Source: Anoxybacillus amylolyticus (GTDB lineage Bacteria > Bacillota > Bacilli > Bacillales > Anoxybacillaceae). From it: a stretch of DNA of 64,000 bases. Positions 38,400-48,402 of the stretch are shown one piece after another (within the stretch, counting starts at the first letter, position 1; every line of letters starts with the position of its first letter). A program made the position numbers and the translations under genes. The DNA lies in assembly GCF_001634285.1 (NCBI RefSeq), contig NZ_CP015438.1, positions 244,501-308,500 of the forward strand, in the 5' to 3' direction. The notes beneath the pieces are model-generated. The model saw nothing but the letters and a program-made list of their open reading frames with translations. It was not told the DNA's origin and did not search any database.

Positions 38400-39533
38400 T
38401 TAGTTCGCCATTAATTGTTTTCCGAACGCTTCGTCGACTGGTACGTACGTATAACCGAGGTCGCGAGCAACTGCTTCGTACGTGATTTCGCCAGCTGCGA
38501 CGTTGACGCCAAGTTTTAATGCTGGGTTATCCGCGATTGCTTGGCGGACGCCTTTATTCGCGATTTGTAATGCATACGGAATCGTCACGTTCGTTAACGC
38601 GATCGTCGATGTTCTTGGCACCGCACCTGGCATGTTGGCTACCGCATAGTGAACAACGCCGTGTTTCACATACGTTGGGTTGTCGTGTGTCGTGACGTGG
38701 TCGCTCGTTTCGACGATTCCGCCTTGGTCAATCGCAACGTCCACGATGACCGAACCAGGCGTCATAGCTTTTACCATTTCTTCTGTGACAAGTTTTGGCG
38801 CTTTTGCCCCTGGAATTAATACCGCACCGATGACAAGATCAGATTCCGCCACCGCTTGGGCGATGTTCATTGGGTTGGACATTAATGTTTTAATTTGGTT
38901 GCCGAAAATATCGTCTAGCTCACGAAGACGGTCTGCGCTTAAGTCGATGATTGTGACGTCTGCGCCTAAGCCAATCGCCACTTTCGCTGCGTTTGTTCCG
39001 ACGACACCGCCACCGATGATTGTTACTTTCCCGCGATTTACGCCTGGAACGCCGCCAAGAAGAATACCTTTTCCGCCTTCAGGCTTCTCTAAAAATTGTG
39101 CGCCGATTTGGGCAGCCATGCGACCAGCAACTTCGCTCATCGGTGTAAGGAGCGGAAGCGTGCGCCCAATTTGCACCGTTTCGTAAGCAATGGCGGTGAC
39201 GCCTTTTTCTTTTAACGCGCGCGCCAATTCAGGTTCTGCCGCAAGATGTAAATACGTGAAAAGCACTAATCCTGAACGGAAATAGTCGTATTCACTTGGT
39301 AGAGGTTCTTTTACTTTCATGACCATGTCTGCTTGTGCCCATACGTCTTTTGCGCTGTCGATGATTTGTGCGCCAGCTTTTATATAATCATCGTTCGTGA
39401 AACCGCTTCCAATTCCTGCATCTTTTTCAATGATAACCGTATGTCCTGCTTGTACGAATGACATAACGCCAGCAGGCGTAATTGCAACACGGTTTTCGTT
39501 ATTTTTTATTTCCTTTGGTACCCCGATAATCAT
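38400..39533 (-). CDS. ald: Alanine dehydrogenase
   Basis: 377 residues. NAD-binding motif [13 protein letters not shown], substrate residues Lys in MKVKEPLP and His in YLHLA. It converts L-alanine to pyruvate and ammonia with NAD, which in Bacillus supports growth on alanine and sporulation. It stands right behind adeR, its expected activator, but separated from it by a terminator, so it likely has its own promoter in 39534-39605. Confidence 0.97.
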   Translation of the reverse strand: MIIGVPKEIKNNENRVAITPAGVMSFVQAGHTVIIEKDAGIGSGFTNDDYIKAGAQIIDSAKDVWAQADMVMKVKEPLPSEYDYFRSGLVLFTYLHLAAEPELARALKEKGVTAIAYETVQIGRTLPLLTPMSEVAGRMAAQIGAQFLEKPEGGKGILLGGVPGVNRGKVTIIGGGVVGTNAAKVAIGLGADVTIIDLSADRLRELDDIFGNQIKTLMSNPMNIAQAVAESDLVIGAVLIPGAKAPKLVTEEMVKAMTPGSVIVDVAIDQGGIVETSDHVTTHDNPTYVKHGVVHYAVANMPGAVPRTSTIALTNVTIPYALQIANKGVRQAIADNPALKLGVNVAAGEITYEAVARDLGYTYVPVDEAFGKQLMAN

Positions 39534-39603
39534 AGATTGTCTTCCTCCCTAAAATATCCTCACTTGTAGTATACACAGGTTGCCCTATTTTTTATTTGTT
39601 AAG

Positions 39604-39655
39604 AAGAAAAAAAGACATCGCTTCATTTTGTGGAAATCCACAAAATTAATGCGAC
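39604..39655 (-). terminator. Terminator of adeR
   Basis: Nested stems: TTTTGTGG with CCACAAAA (39630-39649) inside an outer GCGTCGC/GCGATGTC pairing; a run of seven T's follows on the minus strand. Confidence 0.75.
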
Positions 39656-40884
39656 GCCTCGTATTTCGCTAGCTTGATGTCAATGTAAAGCTTGACTTTT
39701 TGGTTCATGTCGCGCAAATCGATTTCGCCGATTTCCCCAATGCGCTTTAGCCGATAAGAAAGTGTATTCGGATGAATATTTAGTGCTTTTGCTGTTTCGT
39801 TGACGTTGCTGTCGTGGTCAAAAAATACTTCAAACGTTTCTATAAGGTTGGTGCGGTGCTTTTTGTCATACGCCTGCAATTTTGCCAATGCGGAATTCGT
39901 CAATTCTCCTTGCTGCTTTTTTTCAAGAAGCAAGTCAAAAAATTGGTACATGCCTAATTGTTGATATCCATAAATGGAAGAAGTTTGCTCAGGGAATTTT
40001 GCTTTCATTGATAAAACGGTCAACGCTTCTTTGTAGCTTTTTTCAATGTGTTCGAACGTTTCGTAAATGCCCCCAAAGCTACTTTGGATATCAGAGATAT
40101 GAAACCGCTCTTTCATTTTTGTCGCGAACGAAGCAATAAACTGGTTGCATTCGGCTAGCGGCTGACGCGTTGATTTTGGCGCAGCGAGCAAAATAAAATC
40201 ACTACGGTCCATGGTGTACAGAAGCACTTGAATTTGTTGCGTCGTTTGTAAAATGTACGAAATTTGCTTTTCAATATCGCTTGTAATATCGTTTGCAAAG
40301 CGGAAGACGAACACAGAAAAGAGCGGAGCGGTTGGAATTTGCAGAAAATCGAAGTTTTCTTTAATTTCCTCATTGGAGGTAATATGTCCGGTTAATAATT
40401 TCCAAAAAAATTCTTGTACGCGCTCTTCCCGTTTGTTTTTGCGCATATATAGCTGCAATACTTTATTTTTCGCCGCTTTTGCCGCTTTTTTCAACAGCTC
40501 CAAATCGTCTTTTGTTAACGTTCGGTCGGTTTCGAGCGCCCAAATAAATCCAATCACTTCTTGGTTTTTCCAAATCGATACCGCTACGCGATTTCCGAGT
40601 CCAACTTCGGAAATGGTTTCGATGCGTAGCGGCTCTTGGCTGTTTAATAACGCAGGAATGACCCCTTTTTTCCATAGGCTGTTAATTACTTTTTCCGGTA
40701 CGCGGCGGCTAATAATCGTTGCCGTCCGCGCGGGGTCGGTATAGTCGTCATGTGCGCTATAGGCGATCAGCCGATGGTTTGCATCTTCAATGGTGATGGG
40801 GCATTGCAATAAGTCGCTAATGCGGTCGGCAAACTCCTCTAAGCTGTCGAAATTTCCTTTGAACGGGTCATCTTGATATTTCAC
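39646..40884 (-). CDS. adeR: PucR/CdaR-type activator of alanine dehydrogenase
   Basis: 412 residues. A long sensory N-terminal part is followed by a C-terminal PucR-type helix-turn-helix (NETAKALNIHPNTLSYRLKRIGEI, about 360-385). B. subtilis AdeR (YukF) has this architecture and sits next to ald, which it activates. The same neighbourhood here supports the assignment. A GGGG site precedes the ATG. Confidence 0.85.
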   Translation of the reverse strand: MKYQDDPFKGNFDSLEEFADRISDLLQCPITIEDANHRLIAYSAHDDYTDPARTATIISRRVPEKVINSLWKKGVIPALLNSQEPLRIETISEVGLGNRVAVSIWKNQEVIGFIWALETDRTLTKDDLELLKKAAKAAKNKVLQLYMRKNKREERVQEFFWKLLTGHITSNEEIKENFDFLQIPTAPLFSVFVFRFANDITSDIEKQISYILQTTQQIQVLLYTMDRSDFILLAAPKSTRQPLAECNQFIASFATKMKERFHISDIQSSFGGIYETFEHIEKSYKEALTVLSMKAKFPEQTSSIYGYQQLGMYQFFDLLLEKKQQGELTNSALAKLQAYDKKHRTNLIETFEVFFDHDSNVNETAKALNIHPNTLSYRLKRIGEIGEIDLRDMNQKVKLYIDIKLAKYEASH

Positions 40885-40976
40885 ACGTTTCCCCCCGTGG
40901 TTGATAAAATCAATTTCATTGTACTACAAATGTTGTTACAATGATAAAGGAATGTTAGAAAAAAGGGGAGAAGAGG

Positions 40977-42593
40977 ATGAAGTGGCAAACGAAGCAACAA
41001 TTACGGAAATTGCTTTGCCGACTTGTCGAGCATGCAAGCGTTAGCGGGTCGGAAGCGGAAGTGCGTTTAGCGGAGTACATAGCGGGGGAATTGCGGACGC
41101 TGGAGTATTTTCAAGCGCATCCAGAGTTTGTTCAGTTACAGCCAACAGGTGACGGTCGCTATTTTGTAACGGCATTGGTAAAACGTGCGGAGCATGTGCG
41201 CGACACCGTCGTATTAGTAAGCCATTTTGATGTCGTTGATGTGCAAGATTACGGCATATGGAAAGAAATCGCATTTTCACCAGAAACGCTAACGGAGCGG
41301 TTTTATGAACAAAAAGAACAACTTCCATTGGAAGTGCAAGCGGATTTAGCGCGCGATGAATGGCTGTTTGGCCGCGGCGTCATGGATATGAAATGCGGGC
41401 TAGCGCTTCATATGTCGCTTGTCGAGCAAGCGTGTGCCGGAAAATTTGCAGGGAATGTATTATTGTTGACGGTGCCGGATGAAGAAGTGAATTCGGTTGG
41501 GATGCGTGCTGCTGTTCCGGCATTAGTTCAACTAGCGAAACAGTATGATTTAGACTATCGGCTTGTGCTCAATTCGGAGCCGATGTTTACGCGTTATCCA
41601 GGCGACCAGACGAACTATATTTATACAGGTTCGATCGGCAAAGTATTGCCGGGGTTTTATTGTTACGGAAAAGAGACGCACGTTGGTGAGCCGCTAGCAG
41701 GATTGAATGCGAATTTGATGGTGGCGCAAATCGTGAACGAACTCGAGTTAAACACCGATTTTTGCGAAGTATTTGGCGGTGAAGTAAGCCCGCCACCGAC
41801 GAACTTATTCCAGGCGGATTTAAAAGAAGATTATTCGGTGCAAATACCGCATCGGGCCGTGACGTTGTTTAATTTATTTTTGCAACAAAAATCGCTCGAT
41901 GATATTACAGAATCACTTGTTGAATTGGCGAAACGGGCGGCGGATCGCATTGAAAAACGATATCACCAGCAGGCGGTCCGCTTTGCCCAACTAGAGCAGT
42001 CAGCGCCGAAGTCCATTTCAGTAAACGTATGGACATTTGCCGAACTGCGGCAAAAAGCGGTGGAAATCGTTGGCGAAGAGAAAGTCGCACAGCTGGAGAA
42101 GCAAGTGTTTATGGGCGGAAGCAATACAGACGAGCGCGAACGGACAATTGAATTCGTCGACCAACTTGGCACTCTTTGCAAAGATTATGCTCCGATGATT
42201 GTGTTATTTTATGCGCCGCCGTATTATCCGGCTGTCAACTCAAGCGATGAGCCGTTTATTCAGCGGCTTGTGTCGAGCTTGCAGCAATACGCGAAAGAAA
42301 CATACGGTGTGACGCTTGTGCAGCAGCACTATTTCGGCGGCATTTCCGATTTAAGCTACGTCGGACTGCAACAGCCGTTAGCGTCTTTGCGCGTCTTAAC
42401 AGCAAATATGCCGATGTGGAATCAAGGCTATACGTTGCCAATTGAGGCACTAGCGGAATTTAACGTCCCGGTGTTAAACGTCGGCCCCGTCGGCCGCGAC
42501 GCCCATCAATGGACAGAACGCCTAAACGTACCGTTTGCCTTTGAAACGGTCAAAGACTGGCTTGTGTATACGTTGGAAATGGTGTTTGGATAA
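40977..42593 (+). CDS. M20-family peptidase, RocB-like
   Basis: 538 residues, the unusual length of RocB, a protein of the arginine utilisation set. Metal-binding positions of M20 enzymes are visible: SHFDVVD, GRGVMDMKCG, PDEEVNS and a late DAHQW. Substrate unknown. It is divergent from adeR, with about 90 bases between. GGGGAGAAGAGG lies just before the ATG. Confidence 0.85.
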   Translation: MKWQTKQQLRKLLCRLVEHASVSGSEAEVRLAEYIAGELRTLEYFQAHPEFVQLQPTGDGRYFVTALVKRAEHVRDTVVLVSHFDVVDVQDYGIWKEIAFSPETLTERFYEQKEQLPLEVQADLARDEWLFGRGVMDMKCGLALHMSLVEQACAGKFAGNVLLLTVPDEEVNSVGMRAAVPALVQLAKQYDLDYRLVLNSEPMFTRYPGDQTNYIYTGSIGKVLPGFYCYGKETHVGEPLAGLNANLMVAQIVNELELNTDFCEVFGGEVSPPPTNLFQADLKEDYSVQIPHRAVTLFNLFLQQKSLDDITESLVELAKRAADRIEKRYHQQAVRFAQLEQSAPKSISVNVWTFAELRQKAVEIVGEEKVAQLEKQVFMGGSNTDERERTIEFVDQLGTLCKDYAPMIVLFYAPPYYPAVNSSDEPFIQRLVSSLQQYAKETYGVTLVQQHYFGGISDLSYVGLQQPLASLRVLTANMPMWNQGYTLPIEALAEFNVPVLNVGPVGRDAHQWTERLNVPFAFETVKDWLVYTLEMVFG

Positions 42594-42599
42594 TAAAAA

Positions 42600-42628
42600 A
42601 ATGCACCTCTATGAATAGGGGGGTGCTA
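42600..42628 (+). terminator. Terminator of the RocB-like gene
   Basis: GCACCTCTAT with a matching ATAGGGGGGTGC, then a weak T-tail. Confidence 0.6.
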
Positions 42629-42673
42629 CGTTTTGTTAAAAGGATGTCCTAGCTAGTGGTGCCTGTCACCTGT

Positions 42674-42702
42674 CGAAGGAGGGATCCCTCCTTCGTTTTT
42701 TA
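42674..42702 (+). terminator. Second terminator after the RocB-like gene
   Basis: An 11-bp perfect inverted repeat CGAAGGAGGGA/TCCCTCCTTCG (42674-42695) with no loop base, followed by TTTTTTA. Confidence 0.85.
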
Positions 42703-42778
42703 TTTGAAACACTGTGATTATACCAAATATAATGAAACTATACAGTGACTTTACACTTGTCAAAAGAGGAGGCTTGTC

Positions 42779-43975
42779 ATGAATCAACAAGCGATTTCGC
42801 GGCGGAAGTTGCTAGGCATTGCCGGGCTTGGCTGGATGTTTGATGCGATGGATGTCGGGATGCTGTCGTTTATTATCGCGGCACTGCAAAAAGAATGGAA
42901 TTTAACTGCTGAACAAATGGGCTGGATTGGCAGCGTCAACTCGATTGGAATGGCGGTCGGGGCGCTTTTCTTCGGGCTGTTAGCCGATCGGATTGGTCGA
43001 AAACACGTCTTTATTATAACGCTTTTATTATTTTCGATTGGTAGCGGGCTTTCGGCGTTTACTGCGACATTAGCGACATTTTTAGTGCTTCGCTTTTTCG
43101 TCGGCATGGGGCTTGGCGGCGAGCTGCCGGTCGCGTCGACATTAGTGTCGGAAAGCGTGCCAGCAAGCGAACGCGGCAAAACGGTTGTTTTGTTGGAAAG
43201 TTTTTGGGCATTTGGCTGGCTGCTTGCGGCATTGATTTCTTACTTCATCATTCCGAAGTACGGCTGGGAAATGGCGTTATTATTAGGCGCTGCTCCTGCG
43301 CTTTATGCCGTCTATTTGCGCTGGAATTTGCCGGATTCCCCGCGATTTGTCGGCGTGAAAAAGGAAGACAACGTTTTTTCAAATATTATGAAAGTATGGT
43401 CTTTGGAGTATCGGCGGGAAACAATCATGCTTTGGGTGCTTTGGTTTTGCGTCGTTTTTTCCTACTATGGCATGTTTTTATGGTTGCCGAGCGTGATGGT
43501 CATGAAAGGATTCAGCTTAATTAAAAGTTTTCAATACGTGCTGATGATGACGTTGGCCCAGCTGCCTGGCTATTTTAGTGCCGCTTGGCTTATTGAACGT
43601 GCCGGTCGAAAATTTGTCCTTATTGCGTATTTAATCGGCACGGCCGTCAGCGCCTACTTTTTCGGAAATGCCGAGTCGCTTACGTGGCTGATGGTGTTTG
43701 GGATTTTGTTATCATTCTTTAACCTTGGTGCGTGGGGGGCGTTGTACGCTTACACCCCTGAACAATATCCGACATCGATTCGTGGCACGGGGGCAGGCAT
43801 GGCCGCTTCATTCGGACGGATTGGCGGCATTCTCGGTCCGCTTTTAGTCGGTTATCTTGCTGCGCAAAAAACAGAAGTAACGACGATTTTTGCGATTTTC
43901 TGCATGGCGATTTTCGTTGGCGTGTTAGCGGTTTGGACATTAGGAAAAGAAACGAAGCAACAAGAATTGTCGTAG
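42779..43975 (+). CDS. MFS transporter, NiaP/YceI-like
   Basis: 398 residues with 12 membrane helices. MFS motifs are GLLADRIGRKHVF between helices 2 and 3 and GLGGELPVASTLVSE in helix 4. The start MFDAMDVGMLSF resembles the niacin transporter NiaP (YceI) and aromatic-acid/sugar symporters of the same branch; the substrate is inference. AGAGGAGG before the ATG. It precedes the EamA gene by 97 bases. Confidence 0.8.
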   Translation: MNQQAISRRKLLGIAGLGWMFDAMDVGMLSFIIAALQKEWNLTAEQMGWIGSVNSIGMAVGALFFGLLADRIGRKHVFIITLLLFSIGSGLSAFTATLATFLVLRFFVGMGLGGELPVASTLVSESVPASERGKTVVLLESFWAFGWLLAALISYFIIPKYGWEMALLLGAAPALYAVYLRWNLPDSPRFVGVKKEDNVFSNIMKVWSLEYRRETIMLWVLWFCVVFSYYGMFLWLPSVMVMKGFSLIKSFQYVLMMTLAQLPGYFSAAWLIERAGRKFVLIAYLIGTAVSAYFFGNAESLTWLMVFGILLSFFNLGAWGALYAYTPEQYPTSIRGTGAGMAASFGRIGGILGPLLVGYLAAQKTEVTTIFAIFCMAIFVGVLAVWTLGKETKQQELS

Positions 43976-44072
43976 CCATTCGCAAGCATGACGATTGACA
44001 AAAAAGGGAAGGGGCGATACGTTTAATATTATTGCTTCCTTCCTTTATTTTTTAAAGAAGAGGTTAGATGGA

Positions 44073-44990
44073 ATGGCAAAGTTATGGACGTATGTTTCAC
44101 TTGTGTTCGTGATGATTATTTGGGGCGGCAATGTCGTCGCCATTAAGCTATTGGTCAATGCGTTTACGCCGATTACGATTACGGCGCTTCGGCTGTTTGG
44201 CGCTTCGCTGACGGTGTTTGCCGTGATGGCTGTCATGCGGCAATCGTTTCGGCTGACCGCTCGGCAAATGGCGGCTGTCTTTCTCGTCGGTCTATGCAAC
44301 GTCGTCGGCCATCACTATTTTTTAGCAACCGGTTTAACGAAGACGACCGCCTCCAATGCCGGCATTATTTTAGGCATGTCGCCGCTTGTGACCGCCTTGT
44401 TTGCCGCTGTTTTATTGCGCGACCGATTGCGCCCGGCGAAAGTGATCGGCATTGTTTTAGGGTTTACAGGGGTTGTCTTTATTGTGACGCACAGTTCCGC
44501 GAAAATCGGCGCTGTTTCTATTGGCGACGTATATATTGTTGGCGCCGTGTTGACGCAAGCGATCAGCTTTATTTTCATTAAAAAGCTTGCCCAAACGATC
44601 GATGTCATCGCTCTCACGGCGTGGATGTTGCTGATGGGGTCAACGCTGTTGTTTGTGATTGGGCTTGCGATGGAACAAGGCGGTCTCGGGCAGCTTGTGA
44701 AAGGAGGCGGATCGATATGGCTCATCTTTTTCGCCTCAGCCGTCGTTGCGAGCGGGCTAGGGCAAATGATTTACAACCGCGCGATTCAACGTCTCGGTGC
44801 TTCCGAGGCGGCAGTTTTTATCAATTTATCGCCGTTTTTTTCTCTCGTTGCGTCCGCTTTATTTTTGGGAGAAACGATTCATTTTGTGCAATGGTTTGGC
44901 TTTTTCTTTATCGTCATTGGCGTCTTGCTGGCGTCAGGGGCGCTCGAAGAACTCGTTCTTTCTTCATCACGCAAACAAATGACAGGGTAG
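44073..44990 (+). CDS. EamA/DMT-family transporter
   Basis: 305 residues, ten membrane helices in two EamA repeats (first near residues 10-130, second near 145-285). ATG 44073 is chosen for AAGAGG upstream. Exporters of this family move amino acids or metabolites; the substrate is unknown. The glycosyltransferase gene follows after 9 bases, probably in one transcript. Confidence 0.85.
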   Translation: MAKLWTYVSLVFVMIIWGGNVVAIKLLVNAFTPITITALRLFGASLTVFAVMAVMRQSFRLTARQMAAVFLVGLCNVVGHHYFLATGLTKTTASNAGIILGMSPLVTALFAAVLLRDRLRPAKVIGIVLGFTGVVFIVTHSSAKIGAVSIGDVYIVGAVLTQAISFIFIKKLAQTIDVIALTAWMLLMGSTLLFVIGLAMEQGGLGQLVKGGGSIWLIFFASAVVASGLGQMIYNRAIQRLGASEAAVFINLSPFFSLVASALFLGETIHFVQWFGFFFIVIGVLLASGALEELVLSSSRKQMTG

Positions 44991-44999
44991 GTGGGATAC

Positions 45000-45812
45000 G
45001 TGCAGTTAGTTTCGGTAGTCATCCCAACGTATAATCGGCCATATCCGCTTGCGGAGCTGTTGGAATCGTTAAGTAGACAAACGTATGCTAAGATGGACAT
45101 CATTATCGTCAACGACGGCGGCGATCGGGTCGACGACATTGTCGCACACTATCCCGAACTAGACGTTCAGCTTATTCATTGCGCGGAAAACGTCGGGCAC
45201 GTCGAGGCGCGCAACATCGGTGTCAAAGCAGCAAAAGGCGACGTCATTATGCTTTGTGACGACGATGATTTATTGCTTCCTTGCCACGTAGAGCGCATGG
45301 TGCGAGAGCTAGCCGATGCGGATTTCGTCTATTCAGATGTTGAGATTTTCCATTATCGTGTCCATCACAATCAACGCATCCCGACGGAGAGGTTTTTGTT
45401 TGCTTATGACGATGACCAGGAAGCGATGCGCAAATTTTCCACGTACGTGCCGTCTGGAAGCATCTACCGCCGCGACATCCATGAAAAAATCGGCTACTTT
45501 GATCCGTATGTCAACAACTATTGGGACTGGGATTTTTTCTTGCGAGTGTCCTCGTCCTTTCGCGTCAAACGCGTCGCTGTGGCTAGCGTCTTGTACGCGT
45601 TTTCGAACGAAGGGGATCATTTGTCGCGACAGATGAACGACAGACGGCAAATGTATTTAGACCGGCTCTCCAAAAAGCATGGTCTCGGAAATTTGCCAAC
45701 GAAAAATTTTTGGCTGCTTTTAGAAGAGCCGGAAGTGGCGAAACGAAAAGCACCAAGCGAGGTCATTTGGGACGGGACACCGATCGTGTCGCGGTTGAAG
45801 CGCCATTTGTAA
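45000..45812 (+). CDS. Family 2 glycosyltransferase
   Basis: 270 residues. GTG 45000 follows AGGTGGG by 4 bases; an in-frame GTG at 44991 is also possible. GT-A fold: VSVVIPTYNRP at the N-terminus, NVGHVEARNIG, then the metal-binding CDDDDLLLP (about 85-93) and a late WDWDFFLR. It transfers a sugar from a nucleotide donor to an unknown acceptor (surface glycan likely). Tail gene of the EamA transcript. Confidence 0.85.
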   Translation: MQLVSVVIPTYNRPYPLAELLESLSRQTYAKMDIIIVNDGGDRVDDIVAHYPELDVQLIHCAENVGHVEARNIGVKAAKGDVIMLCDDDDLLLPCHVERMVRELADADFVYSDVEIFHYRVHHNQRIPTERFLFAYDDDQEAMRKFSTYVPSGSIYRRDIHEKIGYFDPYVNNYWDWDFFLRVSSSFRVKRVAVASVLYAFSNEGDHLSRQMNDRRQMYLDRLSKKHGLGNLPTKNFWLLLEEPEVAKRKAPSEVIWDGTPIVSRLKRHL

Positions 45813-45830
45813 AAAAATTCATTCCCGCCA

Positions 45831-45860
45831 TTGACGAGTGTTTTTTCGTTTTGTTATGAT
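45831..45860 (+). promoter_or_regulatory. Promoter of glyQS
   Basis: TTGACG (45831-45836), an 18-base spacer, TATGAT (45855-45860), directly before the T-box leader. Confidence 0.7.
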
Positions 45861-45879
45861 AAATAGCAAAACACAATAT

Positions 45880-46082
45880 TGCAACGATGACGGATAAATA
45901 GTAGTTGTCCCTCTCTTCGAAAGCGAGCCGGGGATGGTGGAAGCCTGGTGAAGACGGTCAATGAAACGGCACTCCAGAGTTGCGCGCATGAAAAGTGGAT
46001 GCATGTTGCATCAACTAGGGTGGAACCGCGGGAGTCACGCTCTCGTCCCTAGGCGAAAGGCCTAAGGATGAGAGCGTTTTTG
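45880..46082 (+). promoter_or_regulatory. T-box riboswitch (glycine) controlling the glycyl-tRNA synthetase
   Basis: The leader contains an AGTA loop-E-like element (about 45899), a long stem I, and the T-box AGGGTGGAACCGCGG (46017-46031). The terminator CGCTCTC (46038-46044) with GAGAGCG (46070-46076) and T-run follows. A GGC triplet at 45968-45970 is at a suitable place for the specifier. Uncharged tRNA-Gly should pair with both and allow read-through into the synthetase gene. Confidence 0.9.
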
Positions 46083-46110
46083 TTTGAAAAAAGACGAAGG
46101 AGGAAAGAAA

Positions 46111-47493
46111 ATGTCAGTGACAATGGAACAAATCGTTGCCCATGCGAAACATCGCGGCTTTGTTTTTCCAGGCTCGGAAATTTACGGCGGATTGGCAAAC
46201 ACATGGGATTACGGTCCGTTAGGAACAGAACTAAAAAACAATATTAAACGCGCGTGGTGGAAAAAATTCGTGCAAGAATCCCCGTACAACGTCGGCTTAG
46301 ATGCAGCGATTTTAATGAACCCGAAAACATGGGAAGCATCTGGCCATTTAGGTAATTTCAACGACCCAATGATCGACTGTAAACAATGTAAAGCGCGTCA
46401 TCGCGCGGATAAACTGATCGAGAATGCCCTAGAAGCAAAAGGGCTCGAAATGATTGTCGACGGACTTCCGTTTTCCACAATGGAAGAGCTGATAAAAGAG
46501 CACAACATTGCTTGTCCGGATTGCGGCAGCCAAGATTTCACGAACATCCGTCAGTTTAATTTAATGTTTAAAACGTTCCAAGGCGTTACCGAATCAAGCG
46601 CTAACGAAATTTATCTTCGTCCAGAAACGGCGCAAGGTATTTTCGTCAACTTCAAAAACGTACAGCGGACGATGCGCAAAAAACTTCCGTTCGGGATTGC
46701 GCAAATCGGAAAAAGCTTCCGCAACGAAATTACGCCAGGCAACTTTACGTTCCGGACGCGTGAATTTGAACAAATGGAGCTCGAATTTTTCTGCAAGCCA
46801 GGCGAAGAATTGCACTGGTTCGACTACTGGAAGCAATTTTGCGAGCAATGGTTGTTGTCATTAGGCATGAAAAAAGACAACGTCCGCTTGCGCGATCATT
46901 CGCAAGAAGAATTGTCGCACTACAGCAACGCCACGACCGACATTGAATATAAGTTTCCGTTCGGCTGGGGCGAGCTATGGGGCATTGCGTCTCGCACCGA
47001 CTATGACTTAAAACAACATATGGAACATTCCGGTGAAGATTTCCACTATATCGACCAAGAAACGAACGAACGCTACATCCCATATTGCATTGAACCGTCG
47101 CTTGGCGCAGACCGCGTCACGCTGGCGTTTATGATCGACGCTTATGAAGAAGAGGCGCTTGAAGACGGAACGACGCGGACGGTCATGCGCTTGCATCCAG
47201 CGCTCGCACCATACAAAGCGGCCGTATTTCCGCTCTCGAAAAAGCTGTCGGAAGGTGCACGGCAAGTGTTCGCTGATTTGGCGAAACATTTCATGGTTGA
47301 CTACGACGAATCCGGCTCGATCGGCAAACGCTACCGCCGCCAAGACGAAATCGGAACACCGTTTTGCATTACGTATGATTTTGATTCAGAACAAGACGGG
47401 ATGGTGACGGTTCGCGACCGCGACACAATGGAGCAAACGCGTATACCAATTGCCGAATTAAAACGTTTCTTAGAAGAAAAAATTCAATTTTAA
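46111..47493 (+). CDS. glyQS: Glycyl-tRNA synthetase, single-chain (dimeric) type
   Basis: 460 residues from ATG 46111 (GAAGGAGG upstream). It is a class II synthetase of the archaeal/eukaryotic alpha2 type: [18 protein letters not shown] at the start, a zinc-type CKQCKARH...CPDCG insertion, RPETAQGIF (motif 2 region) and a C-terminal anticodon-binding domain. B. subtilis uses the unrelated alpha2beta2 enzyme; the single-chain form occurs in several Firmicutes. Controlled by the T-box upstream. Confidence 0.95.
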   Translation: MSVTMEQIVAHAKHRGFVFPGSEIYGGLANTWDYGPLGTELKNNIKRAWWKKFVQESPYNVGLDAAILMNPKTWEASGHLGNFNDPMIDCKQCKARHRADKLIENALEAKGLEMIVDGLPFSTMEELIKEHNIACPDCGSQDFTNIRQFNLMFKTFQGVTESSANEIYLRPETAQGIFVNFKNVQRTMRKKLPFGIAQIGKSFRNEITPGNFTFRTREFEQMELEFFCKPGEELHWFDYWKQFCEQWLLSLGMKKDNVRLRDHSQEELSHYSNATTDIEYKFPFGWGELWGIASRTDYDLKQHMEHSGEDFHYIDQETNERYIPYCIEPSLGADRVTLAFMIDAYEEEALEDGTTRTVMRLHPALAPYKAAVFPLSKKLSEGARQVFADLAKHFMVDYDESGSIGKRYRRQDEIGTPFCITYDFDSEQDGMVTVRDRDTMEQTRIPIAELKRFLEEKIQF

Positions 47494-47499
47494 GAAAGA

Positions 47500-47530
47500 A
47501 AAGGCTATCCTATAAGCAGGGTAGCCTTTA
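47500..47530 (+). terminator. Terminator of the glycyl-tRNA synthetase gene
   Basis: AAAGGCTATCCT pairs with AGGGTAGCCTTT (about 47500-47530). Confidence 0.75.
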
Positions 47531-47551
47531 TGTTAGAAAGGAGGAAAAGCA

Positions 47552-48226
47552 ATGAGCGTGCTAAAAAACGATTGGGCTCCTTTATTGCAAGAAGAATTTA
47601 CGAAACCATACTACATAAAATTAAGGGAATTTTTAAAAGAAGAGTACCGGACGCGAACGATTTACCCGGATATGTATGATATTTTTAACGCGCTTCATTA
47701 TACGCCGTACGGACAAGTGAAAGTAGTCATTTTAGGACAAGACCCATACCACGGACCGAATCAAGCGCACGGATTAAGTTTTTCAGTCAAGCCGGGCGTG
47801 GCGCTGCCGCCTTCGTTGCTTAATATTTTTAAAGAGCTGCACGATGACCTTGGGTGTTATATCCCAAACAACGGCTATTTAGTCAAGTGGGCAAAACAAG
47901 GGGTGCTTTTGTTAAATACGGTTTTAACGGTAAGGCGGGGGGAAGCAAACTCACATAAGGGAAAAGGATGGGAACATTTCACTGACCGCGTCATTGAAAT
48001 AGTGAACGCCAAACAAGAACCGGTTGTTTTTCTTTTATGGGGGCGTCATGCGCAAGCGAAAAAAGAGTTTATCACCAACCCACGCCATTACATCATCGAA
48101 GCGCCGCATCCAAGTCCGTTTTCCGCCGCCCGTGGCTTTTTTGGTAGCCGGCCGTTTTCGAAAACGAACGCCTTTCTTCAACAGACAGGGAGGGAACCGA
48201 TTGACTGGCAAATCGAAAACGTGTGA
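47552..48226 (+). CDS. ung: Uracil-DNA glycosylase
   Basis: 224 residues. Family 1 motifs: [13 protein letters not shown] (catalytic Asp64) and [13 protein letters not shown] (catalytic His region). It removes uracil from DNA in base-excision repair. GAAAGGAGG precedes the ATG. Its last 26 bases overlap the next small gene in another frame. Confidence 0.97.
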   Translation: MSVLKNDWAPLLQEEFTKPYYIKLREFLKEEYRTRTIYPDMYDIFNALHYTPYGQVKVVILGQDPYHGPNQAHGLSFSVKPGVALPPSLLNIFKELHDDLGCYIPNNGYLVKWAKQGVLLLNTVLTVRRGEANSHKGKGWEHFTDRVIEIVNAKQEPVVFLLWGRHAQAKKEFITNPRHYIIEAPHPSPFSAARGFFGSRPFSKTNAFLQQTGREPIDWQIENV

Positions 48227-48392
48227 ACAGCGAGTAGATTGCTGCCGCTATCAACATTTTTATATCACATGGGATCGGCAATTTCCCCGCCGCTGTCGCA
48301 CATATAGCTTTAAAAGTGCGGCGTTGCCTTCTATGGTCGTTCACCAATCTTCTGGTACTTCCTGTTTAAAATTTATAGCGAAACAAACATAA
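48201..48392 (+). CDS. Small cysteine-containing protein overlapping ung
   Basis: 63 residues from a TTG at 48201, with AGGGAGG 7 bases upstream inside ung. It has five cysteines, including CEQRVDCC near the N-terminus, followed by [24 protein letters not shown] and HQSSGTSC. From memory, the FY(I/V)TWD...FP...C pattern recurs in small uncharacterised Bacillota proteins; no function is known to me. A Cys-based metal site is plausible. The translational coupling to ung is seen in the sequence. The gene would be missed by ORF length filters. Confidence 0.7.
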   Translation: MTGKSKTCEQRVDCCRYQHFYITWDRQFPRRCRTYSFKSAALPSMVVHQSSGTSCLKFIAKQT

Positions 48393-48402
48393 GGGGATGT
48401 TT

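Noticed and set aside
48024-48200. Upstream extension of the small Cys gene into ung (frame open from 48024)
   Set aside because: Only the TTG at 48201 has a ribosome site, and the conserved-looking part starts after it.
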